The position numbers were made by a program, and so were the translations under genes. From Merdimmobilis hominis (GTDB lineage Bacteria > Bacillota > Clostridia > Oscillospirales > Ruminococcaceae), in NCBI RefSeq assembly GCF_900104615.1, contig NZ_LT629939.1, positions 1,495,216-1,559,215 on the forward strand: a stretch of 64,000 bases of DNA, in the 5' to 3' direction. Positions 33,662 to 40,649 of this stretch are shown here, in pieces (within the stretch, counting starts at the first letter, position 1; the number at the start of each line of letters is the position of its first letter). The notes under the pieces were generated by a model. It had not been told where the DNA came from, made no database searches, and worked only from the letters and a program-made list of their open reading frames with translations.

Positions 33662-34497
33662 TTATCAAAAAATTTGCAAATAGTATTTCAAAAAAGATTT
33701 ATATCGGATAAACACGCCTTAGGAGATCTTGAAACCTGCCGATTTTACTGTCACAGCGGCCCCTTGGCTCTCTCTAAATAAAAGGGAGCCAAGGGGTTTT
33801 TGTTGGAGAAAGGGGAGGGGCAAAACAAGGTTTTCCACATTTTCCACCGAATTTTCAGCCAAGTTTTCCCGCATGCTGGGGAAAACTTGGAGGAGAACAA
33901 GGGTTTTCACAGCAGAAAAAAATGGGTATTTGATGCGGTGTTTCGGGTGAGAAAGTGCAACTGATTTTACAAATCGTATATTAAATTTGTTTGATTACAA
34001 ATGCTCCAGTATTTTTCCACAATTGGCGGTGTAAAGGCGTATACCCTTTGTAAAATTGGAGTAGAATATGATCTTTTAAACAGTTTCAACGGAGTTTTCC
34101 ACAACATGACCGAAATTTTTTGCGGACAACCCGTGCAAAGCTGTGAAAAAATTCCCAGAATCCGGTGGAAAGAGGACATTTTTGCAGGGAAACCGCCATT
34201 TCCCGGAGAATGGAAGTCCATAAAATCTGACAAAAACAAATGTGGGAAGAATGCCAGCAAAAGTGGCAGGATAGCAAATCCCCCCAGAATTCAGCACCTG
34301 CATGGAAAGCCTGATGTTTTTGCCGCAATGATTTCCTAGGGGAAAAAGGGCAAAAAAATAGACGAGCAACCGGGCCCGTCTCAAAATAAGGAAAACTGGA
34401 AATAAAATAAAGGAGGGGGATTGACCGGAAACAAATTCGTTTCCGCAATCATTATATCCTTTTTACCTGGCTAAATGGTGAACAAATTGTGAACAGC
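33662..34497 (+). other. 836-nt AT-rich gap, no supported gene
   Basis: No ORF here has both an RBS and protein-like composition. It contains a terminator hairpin (33760-33803), an inverted repeat AAGTTTTCCC-gcatgct-GGGAAAACTT (33861-33887), three TTTTCCACA motifs (33831, 34013, 34095) resembling DnaA boxes, and a GGAAAC...GTTTCC palindrome (34427-34444). See findings. Confidence 0.6.
33760..33803 (+). terminator. Intrinsic terminator about 100 nt after the nitroreductase gene
   Basis: CCCCTTGGCTC pairs with GAGCCAAGGGG (33786-33796), followed by TTTTTGTT. The distance from the stop codon leaves room for a short 3' UTR or a small transcript. Confidence 0.85.
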
Positions 34498-34968
34498 CTA
34501 CCGCTGGGAAGCTTTTCTTTTTTCCCGTAGGTATTGGAAAAACTGCTGAAGCAAGGCCTGGCATTCCTCTTCCAACACCCCGCGGACCACTTGGGGTTTG
34601 TGGTTGAAGGGGTATGCACAGAAGTCCGCGACCGAGCCCATGCATCCGGCTTTGTCGTCTGCTGCGCCATAAACTACCCGCTGAATCCGAGAGTTGATGA
34701 TCGCCCCAGAACACATCGGGCAGGGCTCCAAAGTGACATAAAGCTCGCATTGATGCAGCCGCCAGCCCCCCAGAGCTTGGCATGCCCGGTTGATGGCGAT
34801 GATCTCCGCATGGGCAAGGGCATTTTTGCCGGTCTCCCGCAGGTTGTGGCCCATAGAGACCACCTCATCCCCGCGGACAATGACAGCACCCACCGGCACT
34901 TCCCCCAAAGCCATGGCCTGTTCCGCCTCCTGGAGGGCGAGGCGCATAAACCGTTCTTCTCGTTCCAT
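34498..34968 (-). CDS. tadA: tRNA-specific adenosine deaminase
   Basis: 156 residues from the ATG at 34968. LRETGKNALAHAEIIAINRA gives the HAE zinc/proton-shuttle motif and LEPCPMCSGAI the PCxxC ligands. TadA converts A34 to inosine in tRNA-Arg(ACG). Its ATG overlaps the stop of the CPBP protease gene (TGATG), so translation is coupled. A GTG one codon upstream is a weaker alternative. Confidence 0.95.
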   Translation of the reverse strand: MEREERFMRLALQEAEQAMALGEVPVGAVIVRGDEVVSMGHNLRETGKNALAHAEIIAINRACQALGGWRLHQCELYVTLEPCPMCSGAIINSRIQRVVYGAADDKAGCMGSVADFCAYPFNHKPQVVRGVLEEECQALLQQFFQYLREKRKASQR

Positions 34969-36035
34969 CACAGCACCTCAAAATACTGGGAGGATAAAAA
35001 CCCGATAAACAACAAACAGGCAATCATCCCCGCGGAACCAAAGAAAAACAGGTATTTGTGCTGGTTAAGCTGCGGGCACTTTTCCTCCCGCACCTGAAAC
35101 ATCTCGCTGTCCTGCCGCACCAGATAGAGGGAGGCCACCACCGCCGCCAGAATGTATGCGGCGTAGAGGGTGAACATTATGAGGATGTACATCCGGTCAC
35201 TGAGATAGGGGTCCAAGAAGGTGAATAGGATGGAAATTCCGTTGTTAAACAGGTGGATGAAGATACCTGTCCACAGGGAGCCGGTGCGCAGGACAAAATA
35301 ACCGATGACCAGCCCCATCAAAAAGGCATAGGGAGCCTGGACAAAATTGCCGTGGATCACCGCAAATAAAATGGAGGAGGTCAGGAGGGCAAACCCGTCG
35401 CCGAAGCGGCGGAGAGACTGCAAAATCGCCCCCCGGAAGACGATTTCCTCGATGAAGGCGGGGAGGATCATCCCATTGATGGCGTATAGGAGCATGGCCA
35501 ACCCATCGGTGGTATCCGGACTGGATTGAGGGGCGACAGGGATGATCCCAAAGGTGGAAAAGAGGATGGAAATAAGGTTGGAAGCCACAATCCCCACCAC
35601 CGAGACCCCCATGGCCACAGCGATGCCGGGCAGGGCAATGGATAGGTTGGGGCGGCGCATGGGAGCAGCGCTGTGCAATGGGATCTTGACAAATGCGATG
35701 TAGATGAAAAAGGGGATCAACATAGACAGGGAATAGGTCAAGCCATCGATCAGCTCGAAGATGGCAGGCGGGGCCACATATTGGAACCGCAGAATCCGCA
35801 CCGAGGGCAAGAACATGGAAAGCATGTTAAACAATATTTGAGGCAGAATCGAGCTGAGAAACAGCATAAGCAGCGTCGCCAGGCCAATGGCATTGGCGTA
35901 GGAGCGGATCAAATGCTGTTCACTGACCCGCGGCGGCGGCGGGGTAAACCCATAGCCGTGGATATAGGTAAATTCCTTGGAGGTATTGTAAGGATCCCGC
36001 TGGTAAGGGGAAAAGTTTTGGGTATTGTAGAGCAT
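34968..36035 (-). CDS. CPBP family intramembrane glutamic protease (CAAX-like)
   Basis: 355 residues with about eight membrane segments. The CPBP motifs are FIEEIVFRGAILQSL (EExxxR), SILFAVIHGNF (H) and the later NNGIS segment. A ~45-residue cytosolic N terminus (YNTQNFSPYQRDPYNTSKEF) is unusual. The family includes bacteriocin-immunity and prenyl-protein processing-like enzymes; the target here is unknown. AAGGAAGG lies upstream of the ATG. Its leader holds a repeated palindrome described separately. Confidence 0.85.
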   Translation of the reverse strand: MLYNTQNFSPYQRDPYNTSKEFTYIHGYGFTPPPPRVSEQHLIRSYANAIGLATLLMLFLSSILPQILFNMLSMFLPSVRILRFQYVAPPAIFELIDGLTYSLSMLIPFFIYIAFVKIPLHSAAPMRRPNLSIALPGIAVAMGVSVVGIVASNLISILFSTFGIIPVAPQSSPDTTDGLAMLLYAINGMILPAFIEEIVFRGAILQSLRRFGDGFALLTSSILFAVIHGNFVQAPYAFLMGLVIGYFVLRTGSLWTGIFIHLFNNGISILFTFLDPYLSDRMYILIMFTLYAAYILAAVVASLYLVRQDSEMFQVREEKCPQLNQHKYLFFFGSAGMIACLLFIGFLSSQYFEVL

Positions 36036-36309
36036 AGAAATTGTAACCTTCCTTCCAAAGAAGGATCGAACGATGGGAAATCGATTCTTCTTGGCGATTG
36101 CAGTGGATTGTCACCGGAACACAGAGTTTCCGTTATTATATGTTACGAAAATGAGCGGTAAAGCCGGAGGCCGGTATAGGATTGCCCCGGCCCTTGGGAA
36201 CGAGCCCTGTAGAGCGGCAGGAGGGCAGCCCCTCAAAATTGCATTGCCGCTGTACGGCAAAAAGCAATTTTGCGCATGTTACAAGCGGTGCTTGTAACAA
36301 TGGAGAGAG

Positions 36310-36340
36310 GATTTCTTCCCCAATGATCGCTCTGCGATCA
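36310..36340 (-). repeat. 31-nt direct repeat with palindrome, copy 1
   Basis: Identical over 31 nt to 36416-36446. It contains TTCTTCCCC followed by AATGATCGC-TCT-GCGATCA. This copy lacks the adjoining -10 element. Confidence 0.9.
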
Positions 36341-36415
36341 CGGTGCCCAAAAGTCTCTGCAAGCCGGAAAAATCCCGATGCCGCTATGCGGCGGGAGGGC
36401 GTTCCGCCCGAAAGG

Positions 36416-36451
36416 GATTTCTTCCCCAATGATCGCTCTGCGATCATTGTA
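36416..36451 (-). promoter_or_regulatory. Palindrome-overlapping promoter (repeat copy 2)
   Basis: Minus strand: TGATACAAT (-10 hexamer 36451-36446 with TGn) runs straight into the palindrome AATGATCGC-aga-GCGATCATT and then GGGGAAGAAA. A near-identical arrangement lies at 40533-40501 upstream of the sensor kinase gene. The -35 is weak. It should drive the CPBP protease-tadA unit with a leader of about 400 nt. Confidence 0.55.
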
Positions 36452-36512
36452 TCACAAATCCCCACCTGAAAAAGCAAGGATTTGTAAACAAATCGCGGCA
36501 TAAGGGCAAAGA

Positions 36513-36541
36513 GAAAGCCGGACGATTTTTTCGTCCGGCTG
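36513..36541 (-). terminator. Terminator after the unknown 312-residue gene
   Basis: GCCGGACGA-aaaaa-TCGTCCGGC stem on the minus strand followed by TTTCTCTTT, 15 nt after the stop at 36556. Confidence 0.8.
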
Positions 36542-36555
36542 TTTGTTTTGTAGCC

Positions 36556-37494
36556 TTATTGGGCAGCGTTGCGAAGCTCAATTATATGGGATACCCCCCG
36601 GGGGAGAAGAAAATAGTTACTATCGCTGTCTATCCCAGCGTAGGGGGCCCGTTTGTCCCGCATATGCTGGAAGACAACGGAATATTTTGGGGGAGCCGGA
36701 CGCCCAGACGCTTCCCAAATTTCGCACAGCCGTGCAGCAGAGCGATTGCTTTCCCCCAAAACCTTCTCCAGATAATACAGGATCGCAAGCGCATAATTGA
36801 CATTGGCCGACAAGTTATACCCTTTTGCAAATGCAGGGAAAGAGGGGATACTTCTAGACGGCTCCGAAGAGGGGGTAGATAGGGAGTCCAGCAGCTGGCG
36901 GGCAGCGAAAGACCCTTTGGGAAGAAGGGTGATGAAGGTGTTTTCCAGGGAGATCCACCCCCGCCTCTGAAAGGAGAAAAGATAAGAGGAAAGCCCCTTC
37001 TGCCATTTGGAGGTAAACTGGCCATACTCCCGGTAAATATTGGTGAGGGAGATCCGGCTGACCGGTTTTTCCCCATCCTGTGTCGCGAACAGCAGATGGA
37101 CAATCAGCCATTCCGCAGGGGAAAAAGGCGGATCTTTTTCTATGATCGAAGCCAGAGTCCAGGCCGTCTCATCGGATAGGGGGGAGGATTCCCCCTCCGT
37201 GGAGCTGTCCTGCGGCAGCGCCGAAAGAGGGACTTCCGTATCAGAATCTGTGCCATTTTCTTTTTGGGCGGATAGAGGTTCTTTTCCTTCCTCTTTGATA
37301 AGGGAGGCTTCTCCTGATGAAAGCACGGGAGAATTGATCGCCTCAATGGTCTCGCAGCTGCCAAAAGAAGACGGGGTTAAGAGACCACTGCTGTACAATT
37401 TGTCATAAAAAGATAGAACATCGTTCGCCTCCCCATCAATATGGATGGTGGCGCCTTGGCCGTTCACATGAATTTCAAGTTTGACTGTAGACAA
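36556..37494 (-). CDS. Unknown protein, possibly DNA-binding
   Basis: 312 residues, not recognised. Residues 1-40 (MSTVKLEIHVNGQGATIHID) look like a small beta-rich domain. Residues 40-110 are a low-complexity Ser/Glu linker. Residues ~115-200 (SPAEWLIVHLLFATQDGEKP ... YREYGQFTSKWQKGLSSYLF) resemble a helical, winged-helix-like unit. The C-terminal part (ANVNYALAILYYLEKVLGES) is helical. AGAGGGGGG precedes the ATG. It is divergent from the sigma-like gene and the two may be functionally linked. Confidence 0.6.
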   Translation of the reverse strand: MSTVKLEIHVNGQGATIHIDGEANDVLSFYDKLYSSGLLTPSSFGSCETIEAINSPVLSSGEASLIKEEGKEPLSAQKENGTDSDTEVPLSALPQDSSTEGESSPLSDETAWTLASIIEKDPPFSPAEWLIVHLLFATQDGEKPVSRISLTNIYREYGQFTSKWQKGLSSYLFSFQRRGWISLENTFITLLPKGSFAARQLLDSLSTPSSEPSRSIPSFPAFAKGYNLSANVNYALAILYYLEKVLGESNRSAARLCEIWEASGRPAPPKYSVVFQHMRDKRAPYAGIDSDSNYFLLPRGVSHIIELRNAAQ

Positions 37495-37519
37495 TAGAAT
37501 CCCCCCTCTTTTTACACAT

Positions 37520-37548
37520 ATCTTATCAAAAAAAAGCTAAAAAAGCAA
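37520..37548 (-). promoter_or_regulatory. SigA promoter for the unknown 312-residue gene
   Basis: Minus strand: TTGCTT (37548-37543), 17 nt, TAAGAT (37525-37520). Confidence 0.6.
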
Positions 37549-37558
37549 CGGGGCTATC

Positions 37559-37586
37559 TTGCGTTCCGAAAAATTTACGCTATAAT
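37559..37586 (+). promoter_or_regulatory. SigA promoter for the sigma-like gene
   Basis: TTGCGT (37559-37564), 16 nt, TATAAT (37581-37586). Its -35 lies only 10 nt from the -35 of the divergent promoter, so one regulator could control both. Confidence 0.65.
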
Positions 37587-37674
37587 AAGTTATAAAGCAG
37601 AAGAACGGATAAACCAGTAGTATTTTGTCGAAATTTAGAAAATTCGCACCAGTTACATGGAGAAGGAGCGGCCG

Positions 37675-38514
37675 ATGATGAAGACAATATGGACAGAGAC
37701 ACCCAAAGGCGAGGAGGCACAACAGGAATGGATCGGAAGTCAATCTAGGCACAGGTTGCCCATGGTGCAAATCACCAAAAACGGTTGTCTAAAAATCAAC
37801 AAACCACTCCAGGAACTGCTGCCTCCCTACTTCCAGCTGTCCTATTCCCCGCAGAATCAGGAGCTTCTCCTGCGGGAATCCACCCTGGAAGACGGGGGGA
37901 TCCGCATGGGAAAAACTTTTGTCAAGCTTCTGCCCCTCTCGCGGAAACTGCACCGGTGCGGCGTGGAACTTCCAGCGTATTTTGAGGTGGGCCATGTGCC
38001 AGTGGGGAAGATCTGGCGCGGGAAACTGCGGCAGATCCCCGATGAAAAACTGCTTGCCTCCATCTACAAAGACCAGAAAAAATCCTCTCGGGAAGAGGCT
38101 AAATTAGGGCTGATTGAAGCGGTTTTCCGCTATGAACCGGCTCTGTGTACTTTTGAAGAACACGCCAGGGAGTTTGTCCGGGATTGGCTGCTGTCGGCCA
38201 ACAAAAGGTATACGCCGGCCGCCGCCAATGAGCGATTCAGCGCCGATAGGATCCGTAAGGCAGAGGATGAGGAGGTATCCCTATACGACCTCCTGGCCGG
38301 AAGCGACGACGGAGGTATGGGGCGTTGGGAAAACCAGCAGGAAACCGCAAGTTTTCAGGCGAGCCTTACCAAGGCGGAACAAGAAATGTTTCAAATGGTG
38401 CTGGGGAACGCTTCGGTTTCAGAAATTGCGGATCGGTTTTCCATCACAGAGGGCCATGTCCGCAGCAAATTGATGGACTTGGTGGTACAATGGAGGCAGT
38501 TTTCCCGGGAATGA
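37675..38514 (+). CDS. Sigma-70-like protein with an N-terminal AbrB-like region
   Basis: 279 residues from the ATG at 37675 (GAAGGAG 7-8 nt upstream). Residues 144-178 (LGLIEAVFRYEPALCTFEEH AREFVRD) resemble sigma region 2 (GL..AV..YDP.....F..YA...VR). Residues 198-208 (DEEVSLYDLLA) resemble the region 3 lead-in. Residues 230-266 (SLTKAEQEMFQMVLGNASVS, then EIADRFSITEGHVRSKL) resemble the region 4 helix-turn-helix. The first ~120 residues show two AbrB/SpoVT-like hairpins (VQITKNGCLKINKPLQELL; KLHRCGVELPAYFEV). These are pattern resemblances, not a database match. It could be an atypical sigma factor or a regulator built from sigma parts. Confidence 0.55.
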   Translation: MMKTIWTETPKGEEAQQEWIGSQSRHRLPMVQITKNGCLKINKPLQELLPPYFQLSYSPQNQELLLRESTLEDGGIRMGKTFVKLLPLSRKLHRCGVELPAYFEVGHVPVGKIWRGKLRQIPDEKLLASIYKDQKKSSREEAKLGLIEAVFRYEPALCTFEEHAREFVRDWLLSANKRYTPAAANERFSADRIRKAEDEEVSLYDLLAGSDDGGMGRWENQQETASFQASLTKAEQEMFQMVLGNASVSEIADRFSITEGHVRSKLMDLVVQWRQFSRE

Positions 38515-38696
38515 GGGCTTTTGCCGCGCCGGGCACCCTCTCTCATACCGCGTAACAGGTTTGTATTTCAGATTTTAGTGCAGCTTCGTATCAAAAAACC
38601 GAAAATGATTTGGAAAAACGGATAATTCCACGAGTATAAAATAAAATAGACCTAGAAACGATTCGTTTCCCCCGCATCTTTTGAATCAATTTCGCA

Positions 38697-38721
38697 GCCA
38701 GGGCGTGTCCCTGGCTTTTTT
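38697..38721 (+). terminator. Intrinsic terminator
   Basis: GCCAGGG-cgtgt-CCCTGGC followed by TTTTTT. It lies 180 nt past the sigma-like gene; the gap before it (38515-38696) has no ORF and holds a GAAACGATTCGTTTC palindrome (38655-38669). Confidence 0.85.
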
Positions 38722-38763
38722 GCGCCCTCGGGGTGAGGGAGATATCGCTGGTTATTTTGTGAT

Positions 38764-39042
38764 TTAGAGGGGGGCCAAAGCAGCCGGAATTCTGTTGGAG
38801 GGCGTCCCCTGGCCGTGGAGGGCGGCAAACCGTTCCAGGGCCGGTTTGGGTACCTGCCCACTGTACGCTGGGACGCCCAAGGATCACAAAGTCCTCCGGC
38901 AGGAAGGTGGGGATTGGAGGGATCCCCAAGGTGAGTCGTATTCCTCCACCGGCATGGGAAGCGCCTCCGCTATAGCCCGGACCATCTGCCGGGTAGTCCC
39001 TGTTGGGCTGAAATAGACAAGGGAGATTTTGTTGACAGTCAT
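38764..39042 (-). pseudogene. Decayed flavodoxin gene
   Basis: From the ATG at 39042 (GGAGG 8 nt upstream, overlapping the histidine kinase stop as ATGA) the frame reads MTVNKISLVYFSPTGTTRQM, a flavodoxin start with the FMN phosphate loop (SPTGTT). It runs into a stop after ~52 codons. A second frame supplies TFLPEDFVILG, the next flavodoxin block. A third supplies VPAYSGQVPKPALERFAALH before TAA at 38764. The blocks lie in the right order in three frames, so at least two indels have disabled the gene. Length to the last stop is far short of EFR1-type ferredoxin-flavodoxins. Confidence 0.8.
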
Positions 39043-40454
39043 GATGGTTCCTCCTGATTGCGGCAGCGGGCGGGGTTTTCCCCCACCGGCAGCCGCACTT
39101 GGATGACCGTGCCTTCATCAGGGCGGCTGGTCAGGGTGATCTGCCCGCCGTATTTGGCGGCCACGTGCTTGACGATGGAAAGGCCCAAACCGGTGCCGCC
39201 CTCCCGCTTGCTACGGCCTTTGTCCACCCGGTAAAACCGCTCGAAGATGCGGGGCTGATGCTCCATGGGGATGCCGATGCCGGTGTCCGACACGGTGACG
39301 CTGCAAGTTTCATCCCCCTGGTCGCAGACCACCGAGACCGAACCGCCGTCGGTGTTGTATTTTACCGCGTTTTCGATGATGTTCTTCAAAAGCTGCCGCA
39401 TGTCGTCGGGAACTGCCCAGCAGCAGCCCTCCCCCTCCGCCTGGGCTGTAATATTTCGTTTGCTGATCTGAGGGGTGAGGCTGTAGAGGATGTCCTCCGC
39501 CATCTCCCGCAAATCCACCAGCTCCGGTCGCTGCTCCTGGCTCTGGCCGCTCTCCAGGCTGGATAGGCGCAGGATGTCCTCAATCAAATTGGTCATCCGC
39601 TCCGATTCCTCCCGGATGCGCCGAAGGTAGCTCTCCACCAAGGCATGGTCTTGCACCACGCCGGAATCCAGCAGCTCGGCAAAGCCTTTGATGGAGGTGA
39701 TGGGGGTTTTCAGCTCGTGGGAGACGTTGGCTACAAATTCGCTGCGCATCCGCTCCATCTGGCGCATCTGGGTGACATCGGTAAAGATGAGGATGGCTGA
39801 GGCACTGCGGCCGCTGTCCGTCCAGGCTCCTTGGGTGGGGATGGCGCGCACCGACACCACAGTGCCGGATTTGTCCATCAGGTTGACGTCGAACACCGAG
39901 GAGATTTGGTTCTCTACCGCCTTATCCACCGACCTCAGGATATCCGGGTTGTCGGTGAGGGAGGTGATGGCTTGGCCCACAATTTCATCTCCGATGTCAA
40001 AATATTTGTGGATGGCGCTGTTGTGCTGCAAAATCCGCCGCCCTGCGTCCACCAGCACCAGCCCGCCGTCCATGTTGTTGAGGATGTATTCCGCCTTTTC
40101 TTTTTCGTAGGTCAGATCCTCCAGGGTGTGGGAGATGTTTTGGGTGAGCTGGTTGATCGCCCCGATAATGGGGGAGAGTTCATCGTCATAGGGGTAATCG
40201 ATGTGGAGGTTGTAGTTCCCCCGCTGGATCATCTCCAGATGGTTGGTGATCCGCTGGATGGGGTCAGCCACGGTGCCGGCGATCTTCCGGGAGAAAAGGA
40301 CGGCCAGGGGCAGGCAGGCCAGAAAGGTGGCCGCCAGGGGAAGCAGGATGTCAAAGGGGGGAGCCATTCCTTGAAGAACAGACACAGCTGCGGCATAGAT
40401 GCAGAGGGCGCACAGCAGGAAGGCAAGCAGGCGCCAAAAGATGGTTCGTTTCAT
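39039..40454 (-). CDS. Membrane sensor histidine kinase (PhoR/WalK type)
   Basis: 471 residues from the ATG at 40454 (TTGGAGG 8 nt upstream). Two membrane helices (~5-28 and ~33-54) have almost no external loop, then HAMP (~57-110), PAS (~125-225) and HisKA with phospho-acceptor His246 in VANVSHELKTP. The HATPase domain shows N box NIIENAVKYN, G1 DTGIGIP, F box FERFYRVD and G2 GGTGLGLSIVK. With no extracellular domain it may sense membrane or cytosolic signals through PAS. No response regulator gene is adjacent, which is unusual for this class. Confidence 0.93.
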   Translation of the reverse strand: MKRTIFWRLLAFLLCALCIYAAAVSVLQGMAPPFDILLPLAATFLACLPLAVLFSRKIAGTVADPIQRITNHLEMIQRGNYNLHIDYPYDDELSPIIGAINQLTQNISHTLEDLTYEKEKAEYILNNMDGGLVLVDAGRRILQHNSAIHKYFDIGDEIVGQAITSLTDNPDILRSVDKAVENQISSVFDVNLMDKSGTVVSVRAIPTQGAWTDSGRSASAILIFTDVTQMRQMERMRSEFVANVSHELKTPITSIKGFAELLDSGVVQDHALVESYLRRIREESERMTNLIEDILRLSSLESGQSQEQRPELVDLREMAEDILYSLTPQISKRNITAQAEGEGCCWAVPDDMRQLLKNIIENAVKYNTDGGSVSVVCDQGDETCSVTVSDTGIGIPMEHQPRIFERFYRVDKGRSKREGGTGLGLSIVKHVAAKYGGQITLTSRPDEGTVIQVRLPVGENPARCRNQEEPS

Positions 40455-40500
40455 GAGGGGGCCTCCAATCAATTGGGATATGTATGAAACAGGGAAGCGG

Positions 40501-40533
40501 TTTCTTCCCCAATGGCCGCTTGCGACCATTGTA
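40501..40533 (-). promoter_or_regulatory. Palindrome-overlapping promoter upstream of the sensor kinase
   Basis: Minus strand: TGCTACAAT (-10 hexamer 40533-40528) continues into AATGGTCGC-aa-GCGGCCATT and GGGGAAGAAA. The stem pairs fully as RNA with one G-U. This is the same design as 36451-36416. Confidence 0.55.
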
Positions 40534-40599
40534 GCACAATTTTGGGCAGCAAGGAGGATTTTCTCTCATTTTAACGGAGACTTTTTTGTTTCAAGGCGC

Positions 40600-40640
40600 A
40601 AAAAGCGGCCCTTTTCCCTATAGGAAAAGGGCCGCTTTTT
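40600..40640 (-). terminator. Bidirectional terminator between lpdA and the kinase gene
   Basis: AAAAAGCGGCCCTTTTCC pairs perfectly with its complement ending in TTTTT on both strands; about 20 bp. It closes the glycine/folate cluster. Confidence 0.93.
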
Positions 40641-40649
40641 GATGCAGCT

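Larger units (their letters stand above)
36036..36555 (-). other. Hairpin-rich intergenic region upstream of the CPBP protease gene
   Basis: No gene. On either strand it contains at least six small hairpins with short loops: AAAATTGC...GCAATTTT (36236-36269) enclosing TTGCCG/CGGCAA, GTTACAAGC-GGT-GCTTGTAAC (36278-36298), AATGATCGC-TCT-GCGATCA (twice), GCCGC-TAT-GCGGC, GGGCG-TTC-CGCCC. A minus-strand -10 lies at its upstream end. Confidence 0.7.

Noticed and set aside
33967..34339. ORFs on both strands in the AT-rich gap
   Set aside because: Low-quality starts, no family pattern; they overlap each other on opposite strands.
33662..34497. Replication origin
   Set aside because: DnaA-box-like motifs are present but dnaA, dnaN and rpmH are not near, and the motifs all carry a mismatch.
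38591..39118. 175-codon minus-strand ORF as a real gene
   Set aside because: Only short parts resemble flavodoxin, and the rest reads through shifted frames; better explained as a pseudogene.
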